64,000 bases of DNA, taken from NCBI RefSeq assembly GCF_900108955.1, contig NZ_FNYA01000001.1:496001-560000 (forward strand). The letters are read 5' to 3'. Source of the DNA: Flavobacterium terrigena (GTDB lineage: Bacteria; Bacteroidota; Bacteroidia; Flavobacteriales; Flavobacteriaceae). Below the pieces are notes generated by a model. It had not been told where the DNA came from and did no database searches. It saw only the letters and a list, made by a program, of their open reading frames with translations. Positions 43,521 to 55,014 of this stretch are shown here, piece after piece (position 1 is the stretch's first letter; the number at the start of each line of letters is the position of its first letter). The position numbers and the translations under genes are program-made.

Positions 43521-45083
43521 TTAAAATGGCACATCGCTATTTTCATCAAAACTACTATTCATACTACTTCCAAAAGCGTCGTTAGGAGATGGTAAATTTG
43601 GAGTTGCAAATGGATTCATCTGAGAGTCTAAATTCATTTTAGAAGGCAAAGAGTCATCGTAAGTCATACCAAATTCATCTAAGTTGTCAAACTTACCAAA
43701 TTGTCCTAAGAACTTTAAACGAATGTTATCTAAACTACCATTTCTGTGTTTTGCTACAATAAATTCAGCTTGATTAGTCGTTGGAGCTGCTTCTTCATCA
43801 TCCCAATTATCAATTTTATAATATTCTGGACGATAAATAAACGATACGATATCGGCATCTTGCTCAATTGCACCCGATTCACGTAAATCTGACAACAAAG
43901 GTCTTTTACTAGAACCACGTGTTTCCACCGCACGAGATAACTGAGAAAGTGCAATAACCGGCACGCTTAATTCTTTCGCTAAAGCTTTTAAACTTCGAGA
44001 AATCATCGAAATTTCTTGCTCTCTGTTTCCTCCACCTTTTCCAGATTGGCCAGCAGACATTAACTGTAAGTAGTCAATTACAATTAGTTTAATTCCGTGT
44101 TGAGAAACTAAACGACGCGCTTTGGCACGCAAATCGAAAATAGATAACGATGGTGTATCATCAATATATAATGGTGCTTTTTCTAAATCTTTAACTTTTA
44201 CATTTAATTGTTCCCATTCGTGTGGTTCCAAATCTCCTTTACGAAGTTTTTCCGATGTTAATCCAGTTTCACTCGAAATCAAACGCGTAATTAACTGTAC
44301 AGAAGACATCTCTAATGAGAATAAAGCCACTGGTTCGTTATTTGTTACTGCAATATTTCTTGCCATCGATAATACGAAAGCCGTTTTACCCATACCAGGA
44401 CGAGCTGCAATAATAATTAAATCGGATGGTTGCCAACCAGAAGTTAAATCATCTAACTTTCTGAATCCTGTTGGAATTCCAGATAAACCTTCTTTGTTAG
44501 AAATTTCTTCGATACGTTGTTTAGCTTGGTTTACTAAACTCTGAGCGGTTTCGTATCCTTTCTTAAGATTTCCTTGTGTGATTTCGTATAGATTCGTTTC
44601 CGCTGTGTCTAATAAATCGAAAACATCCATTCCTTCATCGTAACAATCTTCAATTAATTTACTTGAAATAGAAATTAAACTTCTTTGAATAAATTTCTGA
44701 AGAATAATTCTGGCGTGGAAAACAATATGTGCCGAAGAGGCAATTTTTTGAGTAAGTTGAATCAAATAAAAATCACTTCCTGCCATTTCTAATTTTCCGT
44801 TTCTTTTCAATTGAGCAGAAACAGTTAATAAATCGATAGGTTGTGGTGGTGTGCTATGGAATAATTGATTAATCGCTTCGTAAATATATTTGTGTGCTTC
44901 TTTATAAAAAACATCTGGATTTAGTAAATCAATTACTTCTCCTGGTGCTTTAATATCAATTAACATGGCTCCTAAAACTGCTTCTTCAATATCTACAGCT
45001 TGAGGAGGTAACTTTCCTTTTTCTAAATTAATAATAGTAGTTTTATCTACTCGAACAGGGTTTATATTTAACGATTTTTCCAT
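43521..45083 (-). CDS. dnaB: Replicative DNA helicase DnaB
   Basis: 520 aa hexameric helicase that unwinds DNA at the replication fork. The N-terminal domain begins LPPQAVDIEEAVLGAMLID. The RecA-like C-terminal domain has Walker A AARPGMGKTAF, ALFSLEMSSVQL, Walker B LIVIDYLQLMSAG and LSQLSRAVETRGSSKRPLLS. The C-terminal about 50 residues are a disordered Asn/Ser/Pro tail. Full length. The upstream gap holds three GTTAA(C) repeats. Confidence 0.97.
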   Translation of the reverse strand: MEKSLNINPVRVDKTTIINLEKGKLPPQAVDIEEAVLGAMLIDIKAPGEVIDLLNPDVFYKEAHKYIYEAINQLFHSTPPQPIDLLTVSAQLKRNGKLEMAGSDFYLIQLTQKIASSAHIVFHARIILQKFIQRSLISISSKLIEDCYDEGMDVFDLLDTAETNLYEITQGNLKKGYETAQSLVNQAKQRIEEISNKEGLSGIPTGFRKLDDLTSGWQPSDLIIIAARPGMGKTAFVLSMARNIAVTNNEPVALFSLEMSSVQLITRLISSETGLTSEKLRKGDLEPHEWEQLNVKVKDLEKAPLYIDDTPSLSIFDLRAKARRLVSQHGIKLIVIDYLQLMSAGQSGKGGGNREQEISMISRSLKALAKELSVPVIALSQLSRAVETRGSSKRPLLSDLRESGAIEQDADIVSFIYRPEYYKIDNWDDEEAAPTTNQAEFIVAKHRNGSLDNIRLKFLGQFGKFDNLDEFGMTYDDSLPSKMNLDSQMNPFATPNLPSPNDAFGSSMNSSFDENSDVPF

Positions 45084-45172
45084 ACTGCGAATGTAAGGTA
45101 ATTAGTAGAAAAAATAAATTTTACTTGTTAATGAAACACTGTTAACAACTTACTACTATTTGTTAACATGTC

Positions 45173-45201
45173 AAAAAAAACGCCTTGTGATTGACAAGGC
45201 G
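45173..45201 (-). terminator. Terminator of accA
   Basis: CGCCTTGT (45181-45188) pairs with ACAAGGCG (45194-45201). On the minus strand it is followed by a T run (forward As at 45173-45180), the correct orientation for accA. Confidence 0.8.
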
Positions 45202-45219
45202 CTTTATATAATATTTTAC

Positions 45220-46176
45220 TTATTTATCGGAGAATTCTCCCATATTACAGTATTTTTCCATTCTTTGCGCTACTAAGTCTTTTGTTGATAAGTCTTTTAA
45301 TTCCTTATAAGATTTGGTAATGTACTTTTCAACAGTTTTGAACATAGTTTCTTTATCACGATGCCCACCACCTAATGGTTCTGGTATGATATCGTCAATT
45401 AACTTCTGCTTTTTCATATCAATAGCAGTTAATTTTAAAGCTTCAGCTGCTTGTTCTTTAAATTCCCAGCTTCTCCATAAAATAGAAGAACAAGATTCAG
45501 GAGAAATTACAGAATACCAAGTGTTTTCCAACATAAATACTCTATCTCCTACTCCAATTCCTAATGCTCCACCAGAAGCACCTTCACCAATAATTATTGA
45601 GATGATTGGCGTTTTTAAACGTGACATTTCAAAGATATTTCTTGCAATTGCTTCCCCTTGTCCGCGTTCTTCAGCTTCTAAACCAGGATATGCACCAGGA
45701 GTGTCAATTAATGTTAATACAGGAAGATTGAACTTCTCTGCCATTTTCATTAAACGTAATGCTTTGCGGTAACCTTCAGGATTGGCCATACCGAAATTAC
45801 GCAATTGACGCATTTTAGTATTGATTCCTTTTTGTTGTCCGATAATCATATACGACTGACCATTAATTCTTCCTAAACCACCAACCATGGCTTTGTCATC
45901 TTTGAAGTTTCTGTCTCCAAATAATTCTAAAAATGTACCATCCGTTAAGTTAGTAATATATTCTAAAGTATAAGGTCTGTTTGGATGACGAGACATTTGA
46001 ACTCTTTGCCAAGCCGTAAGATTTTTGTATATATCTTTTTTAGTTTGCTCTAATTTTTCTTCTAGTTGTTTACAAGTTGCAGAAACATCAACATCAGATT
46101 CTTGCCCTAAAACAACGCATTTCTCCATTTGATCTTCCAGCTCTTTTATTGGCAATTCAAAATCTAAATATTCCAT
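45220..46176 (-). CDS. accA: Acetyl-CoA carboxylase carboxyltransferase subunit alpha
   Basis: 318 aa. AccA, with AccD, transfers the carboxyl group from carboxybiotin to acetyl-CoA, the first committed step of fatty acid synthesis. It shows [52 protein letters not shown] and [19 protein letters not shown], all hallmark blocks. Normal length. It is flanked by its own terminator and no other fatty-acid genes. Confidence 0.98.
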   Translation of the reverse strand: MEYLDFELPIKELEDQMEKCVVLGQESDVDVSATCKQLEEKLEQTKKDIYKNLTAWQRVQMSRHPNRPYTLEYITNLTDGTFLELFGDRNFKDDKAMVGGLGRINGQSYMIIGQQKGINTKMRQLRNFGMANPEGYRKALRLMKMAEKFNLPVLTLIDTPGAYPGLEAEERGQGEAIARNIFEMSRLKTPIISIIIGEGASGGALGIGVGDRVFMLENTWYSVISPESCSSILWRSWEFKEQAAEALKLTAIDMKKQKLIDDIIPEPLGGGHRDKETMFKTVEKYITKSYKELKDLSTKDLVAQRMEKYCNMGEFSDK

Positions 46177-46255
46177 AAAAGTTAGTTTTGTTTAATTTGT
46201 TTGTAATTACAAAGATACTATTTAAAAATTATTTGAATAATTTTTGAACTGTTAT

Positions 46256-47176
46256 CTAATCATTTTTTTTGTGATTTCTAATTAATCCATTCAAAATCAC
46301 CGTAATAAGAATAATTGCTGCTCCAATATAAAAGGAAAAACTCATTTGTTCATTTTTCTCAAAGATTAAAACCGCTAAAGCAATTCCGTAAACCGGTTCT
46401 AAATTTATTGTAAGCATTACAGTATAAGGAGAAATAAACTTCATGACAGCAACAGAAGCAATAAACGCATAAGCTGTGCAAATAGAAGCTAAGATGAACA
46501 ACCACATTAAATCTTCTGCAGTTATTGTAAAAAATTCCATAGTGAATTGTCCGCTAAACAATAAGAAGATACTTAAAAACAATATTCCTCCTAATAATTC
46601 ATAAAAAGAAACAATTGTGGCATCTAATCTTTGGGCAAATTTTCCGTTAATTATTGAAAAACTGGCGGATAAAAATGCAGAAGTTAATGCTAAAAGCACA
46701 CCTTGCATAGTGCCCGACATATTTTCACTAAAGCTTTTTTGAATGAAATTGGGTTCTGAAGATTCTACTACAAAATACAAACCTATTAAGACAACAAGTC
46801 CGAATACAATTTCGTACCAAACTATTTTTCGGTTGTAAAATATGGGTTCTAAAATGGAAGTAAAAAAAGCGCCAGTTGACAAACAGGCCAACGTAATAGA
46901 TATATTAGAAACCTTGATGGCTTTAAAAAACGTAATCCAATGCAAAGCAATTACTAATCCCGAAATCAGCAATAAAACTATATCTTTTTTAGATAATTTA
47001 AAACTTGTTTTTTTATATAAAATGTACCCAAAAATTAACAACACTGCTAACGACATTCTCCACCAAACTAAAGGTAAAGCATCTAACGAAATTAGCTTCC
47101 CTAAAATAGCTGTGAATCCCCAAATGAATACAATTAAATGAAGATGTAAGTTATGTTTTAATTTAACGTCTGGCAT
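46256..47176 (-). CDS. EamA/DMT family transporter
   Basis: 306 aa with ten predicted membrane helices in two EamA repeats (start LIVFIWGFTAILGKLISLDA; second repeat begins near LLALTSAFLSASFSIING). Members export amino acids, nucleobases or other metabolites; the substrate cannot be read from the sequence. It overlaps the end of the LptF/G-type permease gene by 14 nt, so it is the last gene of a tgt-permease-EamA unit. Confidence 0.88.
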   Translation of the reverse strand: MPDVKLKHNLHLHLIVFIWGFTAILGKLISLDALPLVWWRMSLAVLLIFGYILYKKTSFKLSKKDIVLLLISGLVIALHWITFFKAIKVSNISITLACLSTGAFFTSILEPIFYNRKIVWYEIVFGLVVLIGLYFVVESSEPNFIQKSFSENMSGTMQGVLLALTSAFLSASFSIINGKFAQRLDATIVSFYELLGGILFLSIFLLFSGQFTMEFFTITAEDLMWLFILASICTAYAFIASVAVMKFISPYTVMLTINLEPVYGIALAVLIFEKNEQMSFSFYIGAAIILITVILNGLIRNHKKND

Positions 47177-48239
47177 TTCGTAGTAAGTAAAAAGCTAATA
47201 TTCCGAAAACAAAATTTGGAAACCAAACCGCAACAATTGGCGGAATACTTGATTTTTCTGCCAATGTTCCGAAAATTTTATCGAAAAATACGAATGAAAA
47301 GGCTACCAAAATTCCAATAGCTAAATTAACTCCCATTCCACCACGTCGTTTCATTGCAGAAACCGCAACCGCAATAATTGTTAATATAAATGCCGATGCT
47401 GGAATACTAAACTTCTTATACAAAACAACCAAATACACATCTAAATTAGAGCTTCCTTTAACTCTTTCTTTTTCGATAAATTTCACTAAATCGAAAATAT
47501 TCATGGTTTCAGCTACATAAACTGTAGGTGTTAAATCGTCTGGTTCAAATTCGAATTTTCGAGTTATTTTATCTTGTTTTTCAAGAACATCACTATTCTT
47601 TCCAACAGTTCTTTTTACATAATTGAACAAGGTATAATCTTTCGTTTTTTCATTATACTTTACTCGGTTAGCGTATAATTTATATTCTAATTTATTATCG
47701 TTGAACTTTTCGTAAATGAAATCGAAACCTGTTTTAGATAAAGGATTATAACTACTTACATACATGTATTCACTTGGTGTAACTTGTCTGAAAATATCCG
47801 AAGTTTGACGTTGTTCAACATTTTTTTTAAGATAGGTATATCTAAAATCCCAATACTTTTCACTAGCATCTGGCAAAATGAAAAACCCCATTAACAAAGT
47901 AACTAAAGAAACCAAAGTTGCACCAACAATATAAGGTCGCAAAAATCGTGTAAACGAAATTCCGGAACTTAAAATAGCAATAATTTCACTGTTATTTGCT
48001 AGTTTGGAAGTGAACCAAATGATGGATAAAAATAGAAAAATAGGAAATAATAAATTGGCAAAATAGATGGTAAAACCATAGTAATAAACTAAAACATCCT
48101 TAAAAGCGACATGATTTTCAATCATACGATTGATTTTTTCCGACACGTCAATAATAATTCCGATAGGAATAAACATCAACAACATAGTTGTAAATGTGAT
48201 CAAGTATCTTTTAAATATGTACCAATCTATTTTTTTCAT
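47163..48239 (-). CDS. lptG: LptF/LptG family permease
   Basis: 358 aa. The N-terminal MKKIDWYIFKRYLITFTTML and NNSEIIAILSSGISFTRFLR, a periplasmic beta-jellyroll-like middle (about 120-260) and three C-terminal helices match the YjgP/YjgQ family. LptF and LptG pull lipopolysaccharide from the inner membrane together with LptB. Only one such gene is in the window. It lies 65 nt after tgt, the order commonly seen in Bacteroidota. Assignment to G rather than F is from context only. Confidence 0.87.
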   Translation of the reverse strand: MKKIDWYIFKRYLITFTTMLLMFIPIGIIIDVSEKINRMIENHVAFKDVLVYYYGFTIYFANLLFPIFLFLSIIWFTSKLANNSEIIAILSSGISFTRFLRPYIVGATLVSLVTLLMGFFILPDASEKYWDFRYTYLKKNVEQRQTSDIFRQVTPSEYMYVSSYNPLSKTGFDFIYEKFNDNKLEYKLYANRVKYNEKTKDYTLFNYVKRTVGKNSDVLEKQDKITRKFEFEPDDLTPTVYVAETMNIFDLVKFIEKERVKGSSNLDVYLVVLYKKFSIPASAFILTIIAVAVSAMKRRGGMGVNLAIGILVAFSFVFFDKIFGTLAEKSSIPPIVAVWFPNFVFGILAFYLLRNARR

Positions 48240-48304
48240 TTTCTATTAGTTAGAATTAGACACTTTAACTCCCGAAACTTCTGGACAGTGTGACAATTTT
48301 AATC

Positions 48305-49435
48305 TTACAATCTTGTTGTTACCTTTTTAACCATAATATCTTTCCATTCTCTGAAAGTTCCTGCTAAAATTTGTTGTCTCGCTTCACGAACCAACCACAT
48401 ATAGAAACCAAGATTATGAATTGTAGCAATTTGTTTTCCTAAAAATTCGTTAGCAATAAACAAGTGACGTAAATAGGCTTTCGAATAATCCGTATCAACA
48501 TACGTATGAGCCATTGTATCAATTGGAGAAAAATCTTCTTCCCACTTTTTATTTTTGATATTGATAAAACCTTCCGATGTAAACAACATTCCGTTTCTTG
48601 CATTACGCGTTGGCATCACACAATCGAACATATCAATACCCAACGCAATATTTTCTAAAATATTAGCTGGCGTACCAACACCCATTAAATAACGTGGTTT
48701 GTCTTTTGGTAAAATTGCTGTAACGACTTCCGTCATTGCATACATTTCTTCTGCTGGTTCACCAACTGAAAGTCCGCCAATTGCGTTTCCAACTTGATCT
48801 CTACTAGCAATAAATTCCGCTGATTGCTGACGTAAATCTTTATAAGTACTTCCTTGAACAATAGGAAAAAAGGCTTGAGAATAATCGTATTTAAAAGGCA
48901 ATGTATCTAAATGATTGATACATCTATCTAACCAACGATGTGTCATGTGCATCGAACGTTGTGCATATCTGTAATCACAAGGATAAGGCGTACATTCATC
49001 AAATGCCATAATAATATCGGCACCAATTGTACGTTGCGTTTCCATTACGTTTTCTGGAGAAAAAAAGTGGTAAGCACCATCTAAGTGCGATTTAAATTTC
49101 ACACCTTCTTCTTTAATTTTTCGTCGTCCAGATAAAGAATAAACTTGGTATCCACCAGAATCGGTTAAGATATTTCTATCCCAATTCATGAATTTATGTA
49201 AACCACCTGCTTTTTCTAAAATATCTAATTTTGGTCTTAAATACAAATGATAGGTATTTCCTAAAATAATATCTGGATTAATATCGTTTTTCAATTCACG
49301 TTGGTGCACTCCTTTTACAGAAGCAACCGTACCAACAGGCATAAAAATTGGTGTTTCAATAACACCATGATCAGTAGTAACAAGTCCTGCTCTTGCTTGG
49401 CTTTGAGCATCAGTTTTTAATAAATCAAACTTCAT
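48305..49435 (-). CDS. tgt: tRNA-guanine transglycosylase Tgt
   Basis: 376 aa TIM-barrel enzyme that exchanges guanine 34 for preQ1 in queuosine synthesis. It shows NTYHLYLRP, LTDSGGYQVYSLSGRRKIKE with the catalytic-region Asp, DIIMAFDECTPYPCDY and FDCVMPTRNARNGMLFT. The usual zinc-ligand segment (CxCxxC in E. coli Tgt) reads DTMAHTYVDTDYSKAYLRHL here, with no cysteines; only the histidine in IATIHNLGF remains. The structural zinc is therefore probably absent, which I believe is common in this phylum. Confidence 0.95.
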   Translation of the reverse strand: MKFDLLKTDAQSQARAGLVTTDHGVIETPIFMPVGTVASVKGVHQRELKNDINPDIILGNTYHLYLRPKLDILEKAGGLHKFMNWDRNILTDSGGYQVYSLSGRRKIKEEGVKFKSHLDGAYHFFSPENVMETQRTIGADIIMAFDECTPYPCDYRYAQRSMHMTHRWLDRCINHLDTLPFKYDYSQAFFPIVQGSTYKDLRQQSAEFIASRDQVGNAIGGLSVGEPAEEMYAMTEVVTAILPKDKPRYLMGVGTPANILENIALGIDMFDCVMPTRNARNGMLFTSEGFINIKNKKWEEDFSPIDTMAHTYVDTDYSKAYLRHLFIANEFLGKQIATIHNLGFYMWLVREARQQILAGTFREWKDIMVKKVTTRL

Positions 49436-49626
49436 ATGTTGATGTCTATTTTTTTTTATTAGTCATATGTAATTCGCACATTGACATTGATTTTAACGAG
49501 CAAATATAGGTTATGCTCATTTCATATATTCATTTTAATGGGCAAATATAATAATTATAGGTTTAAGAGTTTACTGCTTTATGAGTTTATTAAGTAAATA
49601 TCCTACACATTTTATTTAAATAAATG

Positions 49627-49658
49627 TTTTGCAGAAATAAAAAATAGTATTACTTTTG
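49627..49658 (+). promoter_or_regulatory. Canonical promoter of rplS
   Basis: TTTTG (49627-49631), 19 nt, then TACTTTTG (49651-49658): a near-ideal Bacteroidota -33/-7 pair. The start site should lie near 49665, giving a leader of about 64 nt. The rest of 49436-49626 is A+T-rich with no gene; it contains two GCAAATATA-like repeats at about 49499 and 49542. Confidence 0.8.
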
Positions 49659-49664
49659 CATCCA

Positions 49665-49728
49665 CTTTAACTAACCTCTGGCGAAAGACGCGTATGTTGC
49701 TTAAAATTAATGATTTATACATATTATT
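49665..49728 (+). promoter_or_regulatory. bL19 mRNA leader, possible autoregulatory structure
   Basis: The untranslated leader holds the conserved-looking stretch CTCTGGCGAAAGACGCG, which is more G+C-rich than its surroundings and can form a small GGCG/CGC hairpin. Ribosomal protein genes often have such leaders as binding sites for their own product. No full structure could be proved by eye. Confidence 0.35.
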
Positions 49729-50079
49729 ATGTCAAATTTAATGGATTTCGTTCAAAACGAAATGGTATCGAAAAAAGACTTCCCTAACTTTAGCGCTGGA
49801 GACACTATCACTGTGTACTACGAAATTAAAGAGGGTGAAAAAACAAGAACTCAGTTTTTTAAAGGAGTTGTAATTCAAAAGAGAGGATCTTCTTCTACTG
49901 AAACTTTTACAATTCGTAAAATGTCTGGAGCAATTGGTGTAGAGCGTATCTTCCCAATCAACATGCCAGCTTTACAAAAAATTGAAATGAACCAAAAAGG
50001 TAAAGTACGTAGAGCTAGAATTTACTACTTTAGAGAACTTACTGGTAAAAAAGCAAAAATCAAAGAAAGAAGAGGTTAA
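49729..50079 (+). CDS. rplS: 50S ribosomal protein bL19
   Basis: 116 aa. It shows FSAGDTITVYYEIKEGEKTR, QFFKGVVIQKRGSSSTETFT, IRKMSGAIGVERIFPINMP and the C-terminal KVRRARIYYFRELTGKKAKI, all bL19 hallmarks. It lies at the bridge between the ribosomal subunits. It is monocistronic with its own strong promoter and terminator. Confidence 0.98.
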   Translation: MSNLMDFVQNEMVSKKDFPNFSAGDTITVYYEIKEGEKTRTQFFKGVVIQKRGSSSTETFTIRKMSGAIGVERIFPINMPALQKIEMNQKGKVRRARIYYFRELTGKKAKIKERRG

Positions 50080-50100
50080 TCTTTTTATTTGTTATTATAA

Positions 50101-50128
50101 AAAATCCCGGCAATGTCGGGATTTTTTT
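50101..50128 (+). terminator. Rho-independent terminator after rplS
   Basis: AAAATCCCG (50101-50109) pairs with CGGGATTTT (50117-50125), followed by further Ts. Confidence 0.82.
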
Positions 50129-50246
50129 ATTTCGTATTTTTCCTACTTCAAAATTATCAAATCTGTATTTTTTCGTACTTAAATTATCAAATTCGAAAAT
50201 GTAAAGTTAATTGTATTTTAGTCTTTAATTTAGTCCTCGAATTTCT

Positions 50247-50254
50247 TATATTTG
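50247..50254 (+). promoter_or_regulatory. -7 element of icd
   Basis: TATATTTG matches TAnnTTTG and lies 39 nt before the icd ATG. The -33 region (about 50222-50228) is T-rich but not canonical. Confidence 0.5.
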
Positions 50255-50290
50255 CTAACCTAAAATTTTAGAAACAAACAAACTACATAA

Positions 50291-52504
<2,214 letters not shown>

Positions 52505-52526
52505 TTTTTGTTAATTTAAATATTTT

Positions 52527-52562
52527 AAGGCGATGTGAATTAATTTTACATCGCCTTTTTTA
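52527..52562 (+). terminator. Terminator after icd
   Basis: AAGGCGATGT (52527-52536) pairs perfectly with ACATCGCCTT (52548-52557), followed by Ts. Confidence 0.85.
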
Positions 52563-52570
52563 TTAACTCC

Positions 52571-52608
52571 AACTTAACATATGTTTCGTAACATTTGTAC
52601 GAAATTTG
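52571..52608 (+). promoter_or_regulatory. Shared 25-bp motif, copy 2, with TTTCGTA-N7-TACGAAA palindrome
   Basis: 52571-52595 matches 37580-37604 at 23 of 25 positions. It overlaps an inverted repeat TTTCGTA (52584-52590) / TACGAAA (52598-52604). The receptor ATG is at 52632, so this lies in the promoter region. It is probably the binding site of a regulator that also controls the divergent cytochrome/DUF5777 locus. Confidence 0.5.
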
Positions 52609-52631
52609 CGTCAAACCAGAAACAAATTACA

Positions 52632-55010
52632 ATGAAAAAAGTCAATTTTCTTATACTCCTATTCTCCTTATTTATAACGTCAGCCTTTTCTCAAGAAAAA
52701 GTAACTTTAAGCGGAATTGTAAAAGACCAAAAATCTAATGAAACCTTAATTGGCGTAACTATCTCATTTGAAAACAGTACGACAACACGAACTTCATTAA
52801 CTAATGAATACGGATTTTATTCAATTTCTTTACCAAAAGGAGAATACACTGTTCAAATTAATTCTTTAAGTTATGCGGGATTTTCTGAAACCATAACTTT
52901 AGATTCTAACACAAAAAAAGATTTCATCTTAACTGAAAAAAATAATGAAATTGAACAAGTTGTAGTCACGGGAAATTCGAAAAAACTACAAATTGACAAA
53001 CCAGAAATGAGTGTCAATAAACTAACAATTGCTCAAATAAAAGCGATGCCCGCTATTTTAGGTGAAGTGGATGTGATAAAATCTATTTTAACTTTACCAG
53101 GTGTAACAAATGCTGGAGAAGGACAATCGGGTTTCAACGTTCGTGGTGGCGCTGCCGATCAAAATTTAATTTTATTAGACGAAGCTACCATTTATAATTC
53201 TTCCCATTTATTTGGATTTTTCTCCGTTTTTAATGCCGATGCGATTAAAGATTTAAAACTGTACAAAGGTGGAATTCCTGCTCGATTTGGAGGTAGAGTC
53301 GCTTCTGTTTTAGATATCTATCAGAAAGAAGGAAATAGTAAAAAATTCGGAATGACAGGTGGAATTGGATTAATTTCAAGTAGACTTTTAGCCGAAGGTC
53401 CGATTGTAAAAGACAAAGGTTCTTTTTTAGTTGCTGGAAGAAGTAGTTATGCACACTTATTTTTAAAGCTAGCCGACAATAATAATTCCGCATATTTTTA
53501 TGATTTAAACACTAAAATCAATTATAAACTTAACGAAAACAACAATCTGTTTGTTTCTGGATATTTCGGCAGAGATGTTTTTAGTTTAAATAAACAATTT
53601 GTAAATACTTACGGGAATTCGGTTTTAAATCTGCGTTGGAATCACTTATTCAATGATAAATTATTTTCCAATGCTTCATTCATTTATAGCGATTATTACT
53701 ACGGCTTAACTTTAGATTTCATCGGCTTCAATTGGGAAAGTGGTATTAAAAACTACAACTTCAAATACGATTTCAAACATTATATTTCAGATAATTTCAA
53801 ATTATTTTACGGTGCGAATGCCATTTATTACGATTTTAATCCAGGAAGAATTGAACCTATTGATTCAGATTCTGGAATTAATGAAAAACAATTAGCCAAA
53901 AAACACGCTTTCGAACCCGCTTTTTACATTGATGCAGAACAGAAATTAACAGACAAACTTTCTGTTAATTACGGATTGAGATATAGCATGTTTTATCGTT
54001 TAGGTGAAGAAACTGTCAACATTTATGCCAACAATCAACCCGTGACTTATGATGCCGATTTAGGTATTTATGAAAAAGCAACTCCAATTGACACCAGACA
54101 CTATGGTAAAAACGAAACTATTGCCAATTTTGACAATTGGGAACCACGAGTTGCAGTTGCATATACTATAGATGAAAATCAATCTGTGAAAGCGAGTTAT
54201 AACAGAATGAGTCAGTATTTACATTTAATTTCTAATACGCAATCTCCAACTCCATTAGACGTTTGGACACCAAGTGATAACTTTTTAAAACCTCAAATTT
54301 TAGATCAATTTGCCGTGGGTTATTTTAAAAATATCAAAAATGGCGATTATACTTTAGAAGTCGAATCGTTTTACAAAACCGTAAAAAACAGATTGGATTA
54401 TATTGATGGCGCCGACTTAATTGCCAACGAAGCCATTGAACAAGTGTTACTTTCTGGAAAAACTCGTGCCTACGGATTAGAAGTGATGGTAAAGAAAAAT
54501 GTTGGTAAACTTTCGGGTTGGATTTCTTATACACTTTCTCGATCTGAACAAAAAACAGAAGGAAGAACGCCAATTGAAACTGGAATAAACAACGGCGATT
54601 GGTACAAAACAGGTTGGGATAAAACACATAATATTTATATAACAGGAAGTTATAAACTGAATAAAAAATGGAGTTTTGGAAGTATTTTCACGTATCAAAC
54701 TGGACAACCAGTAACTTTTCCAACGGCACAATATCAATATCAAGGCATAAATGTTCCTGTTTACGGAAATAGAAATGAAGATAATTTACCAGCTTATCAT
54801 CGTATAGATGTTTCAGCCACTTTAAATCCAACCAAAAACAAAGGAAGAAAATGGCAAGGTGAATGGGTTTTCTCTGTTTATAACTTATATGGAAGAAAAA
54901 ATGCAGCTTCAATCAACTTCAGACAAAATCAAGATACCGGATTAAATGAAGCTGTAAAGCTATCGATTTTCGGAATTGTGCCAAGTGTTACCTATAATTT
55001 TAAATTTTAA
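52632..55010 (+). CDS. TonB-dependent receptor with CarboxypepD_reg-like domain
   Basis: 792 aa. A signal peptide (about 1-21) is followed by a carboxypeptidase-like beta domain (VTLSGIVKDQKSNETLIGVT; about 22-105), a TonB box-like EIEQVVVTGN, a plug domain (GFNVRGGAADQNLILLDEA; RFGGRVASVLDIYQKEG) and a barrel ending SVTYNFKF. This is the receptor type paired with DUF4249 lipoproteins, and one follows 4 nt later. I chose ATG 52632 because the signal peptide starts there. The substrate is unknown; no sugar-degrading or siderophore genes adjoin it. Confidence 0.9.
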   Translation: MKKVNFLILLFSLFITSAFSQEKVTLSGIVKDQKSNETLIGVTISFENSTTTRTSLTNEYGFYSISLPKGEYTVQINSLSYAGFSETITLDSNTKKDFILTEKNNEIEQVVVTGNSKKLQIDKPEMSVNKLTIAQIKAMPAILGEVDVIKSILTLPGVTNAGEGQSGFNVRGGAADQNLILLDEATIYNSSHLFGFFSVFNADAIKDLKLYKGGIPARFGGRVASVLDIYQKEGNSKKFGMTGGIGLISSRLLAEGPIVKDKGSFLVAGRSSYAHLFLKLADNNNSAYFYDLNTKINYKLNENNNLFVSGYFGRDVFSLNKQFVNTYGNSVLNLRWNHLFNDKLFSNASFIYSDYYYGLTLDFIGFNWESGIKNYNFKYDFKHYISDNFKLFYGANAIYYDFNPGRIEPIDSDSGINEKQLAKKHAFEPAFYIDAEQKLTDKLSVNYGLRYSMFYRLGEETVNIYANNQPVTYDADLGIYEKATPIDTRHYGKNETIANFDNWEPRVAVAYTIDENQSVKASYNRMSQYLHLISNTQSPTPLDVWTPSDNFLKPQILDQFAVGYFKNIKNGDYTLEVESFYKTVKNRLDYIDGADLIANEAIEQVLLSGKTRAYGLEVMVKKNVGKLSGWISYTLSRSEQKTEGRTPIETGINNGDWYKTGWDKTHNIYITGSYKLNKKWSFGSIFTYQTGQPVTFPTAQYQYQGINVPVYGNRNEDNLPAYHRIDVSATLNPTKNKGRKWQGEWVFSVYNLYGRKNAASINFRQNQDTGLNEAVKLSIFGIVPSVTYNFKF

Positions 55011-55014
55011 GACG

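Noticed and set aside
44122..44544. A 140-aa plus-strand frame inside dnaB
   Set aside because: Antisense shadow of the conserved RecA-like domain.
45126..45170. Chromosomal origin or DnaA box cluster near dnaB
   Set aside because: The GTTAAC repeats do not match TTATCCACA-type boxes, and no dnaA, dnaN or strand-switch pattern is present.
45314..45772. A 152-aa plus-strand frame inside accA
   Set aside because: Antisense shadow of a highly conserved gene.
52581..52631. N-terminal extension of the TonB receptor from the ATG at 52581
   Set aside because: This region is promoter DNA carrying the shared motif, and the signal peptide starts at 52632.
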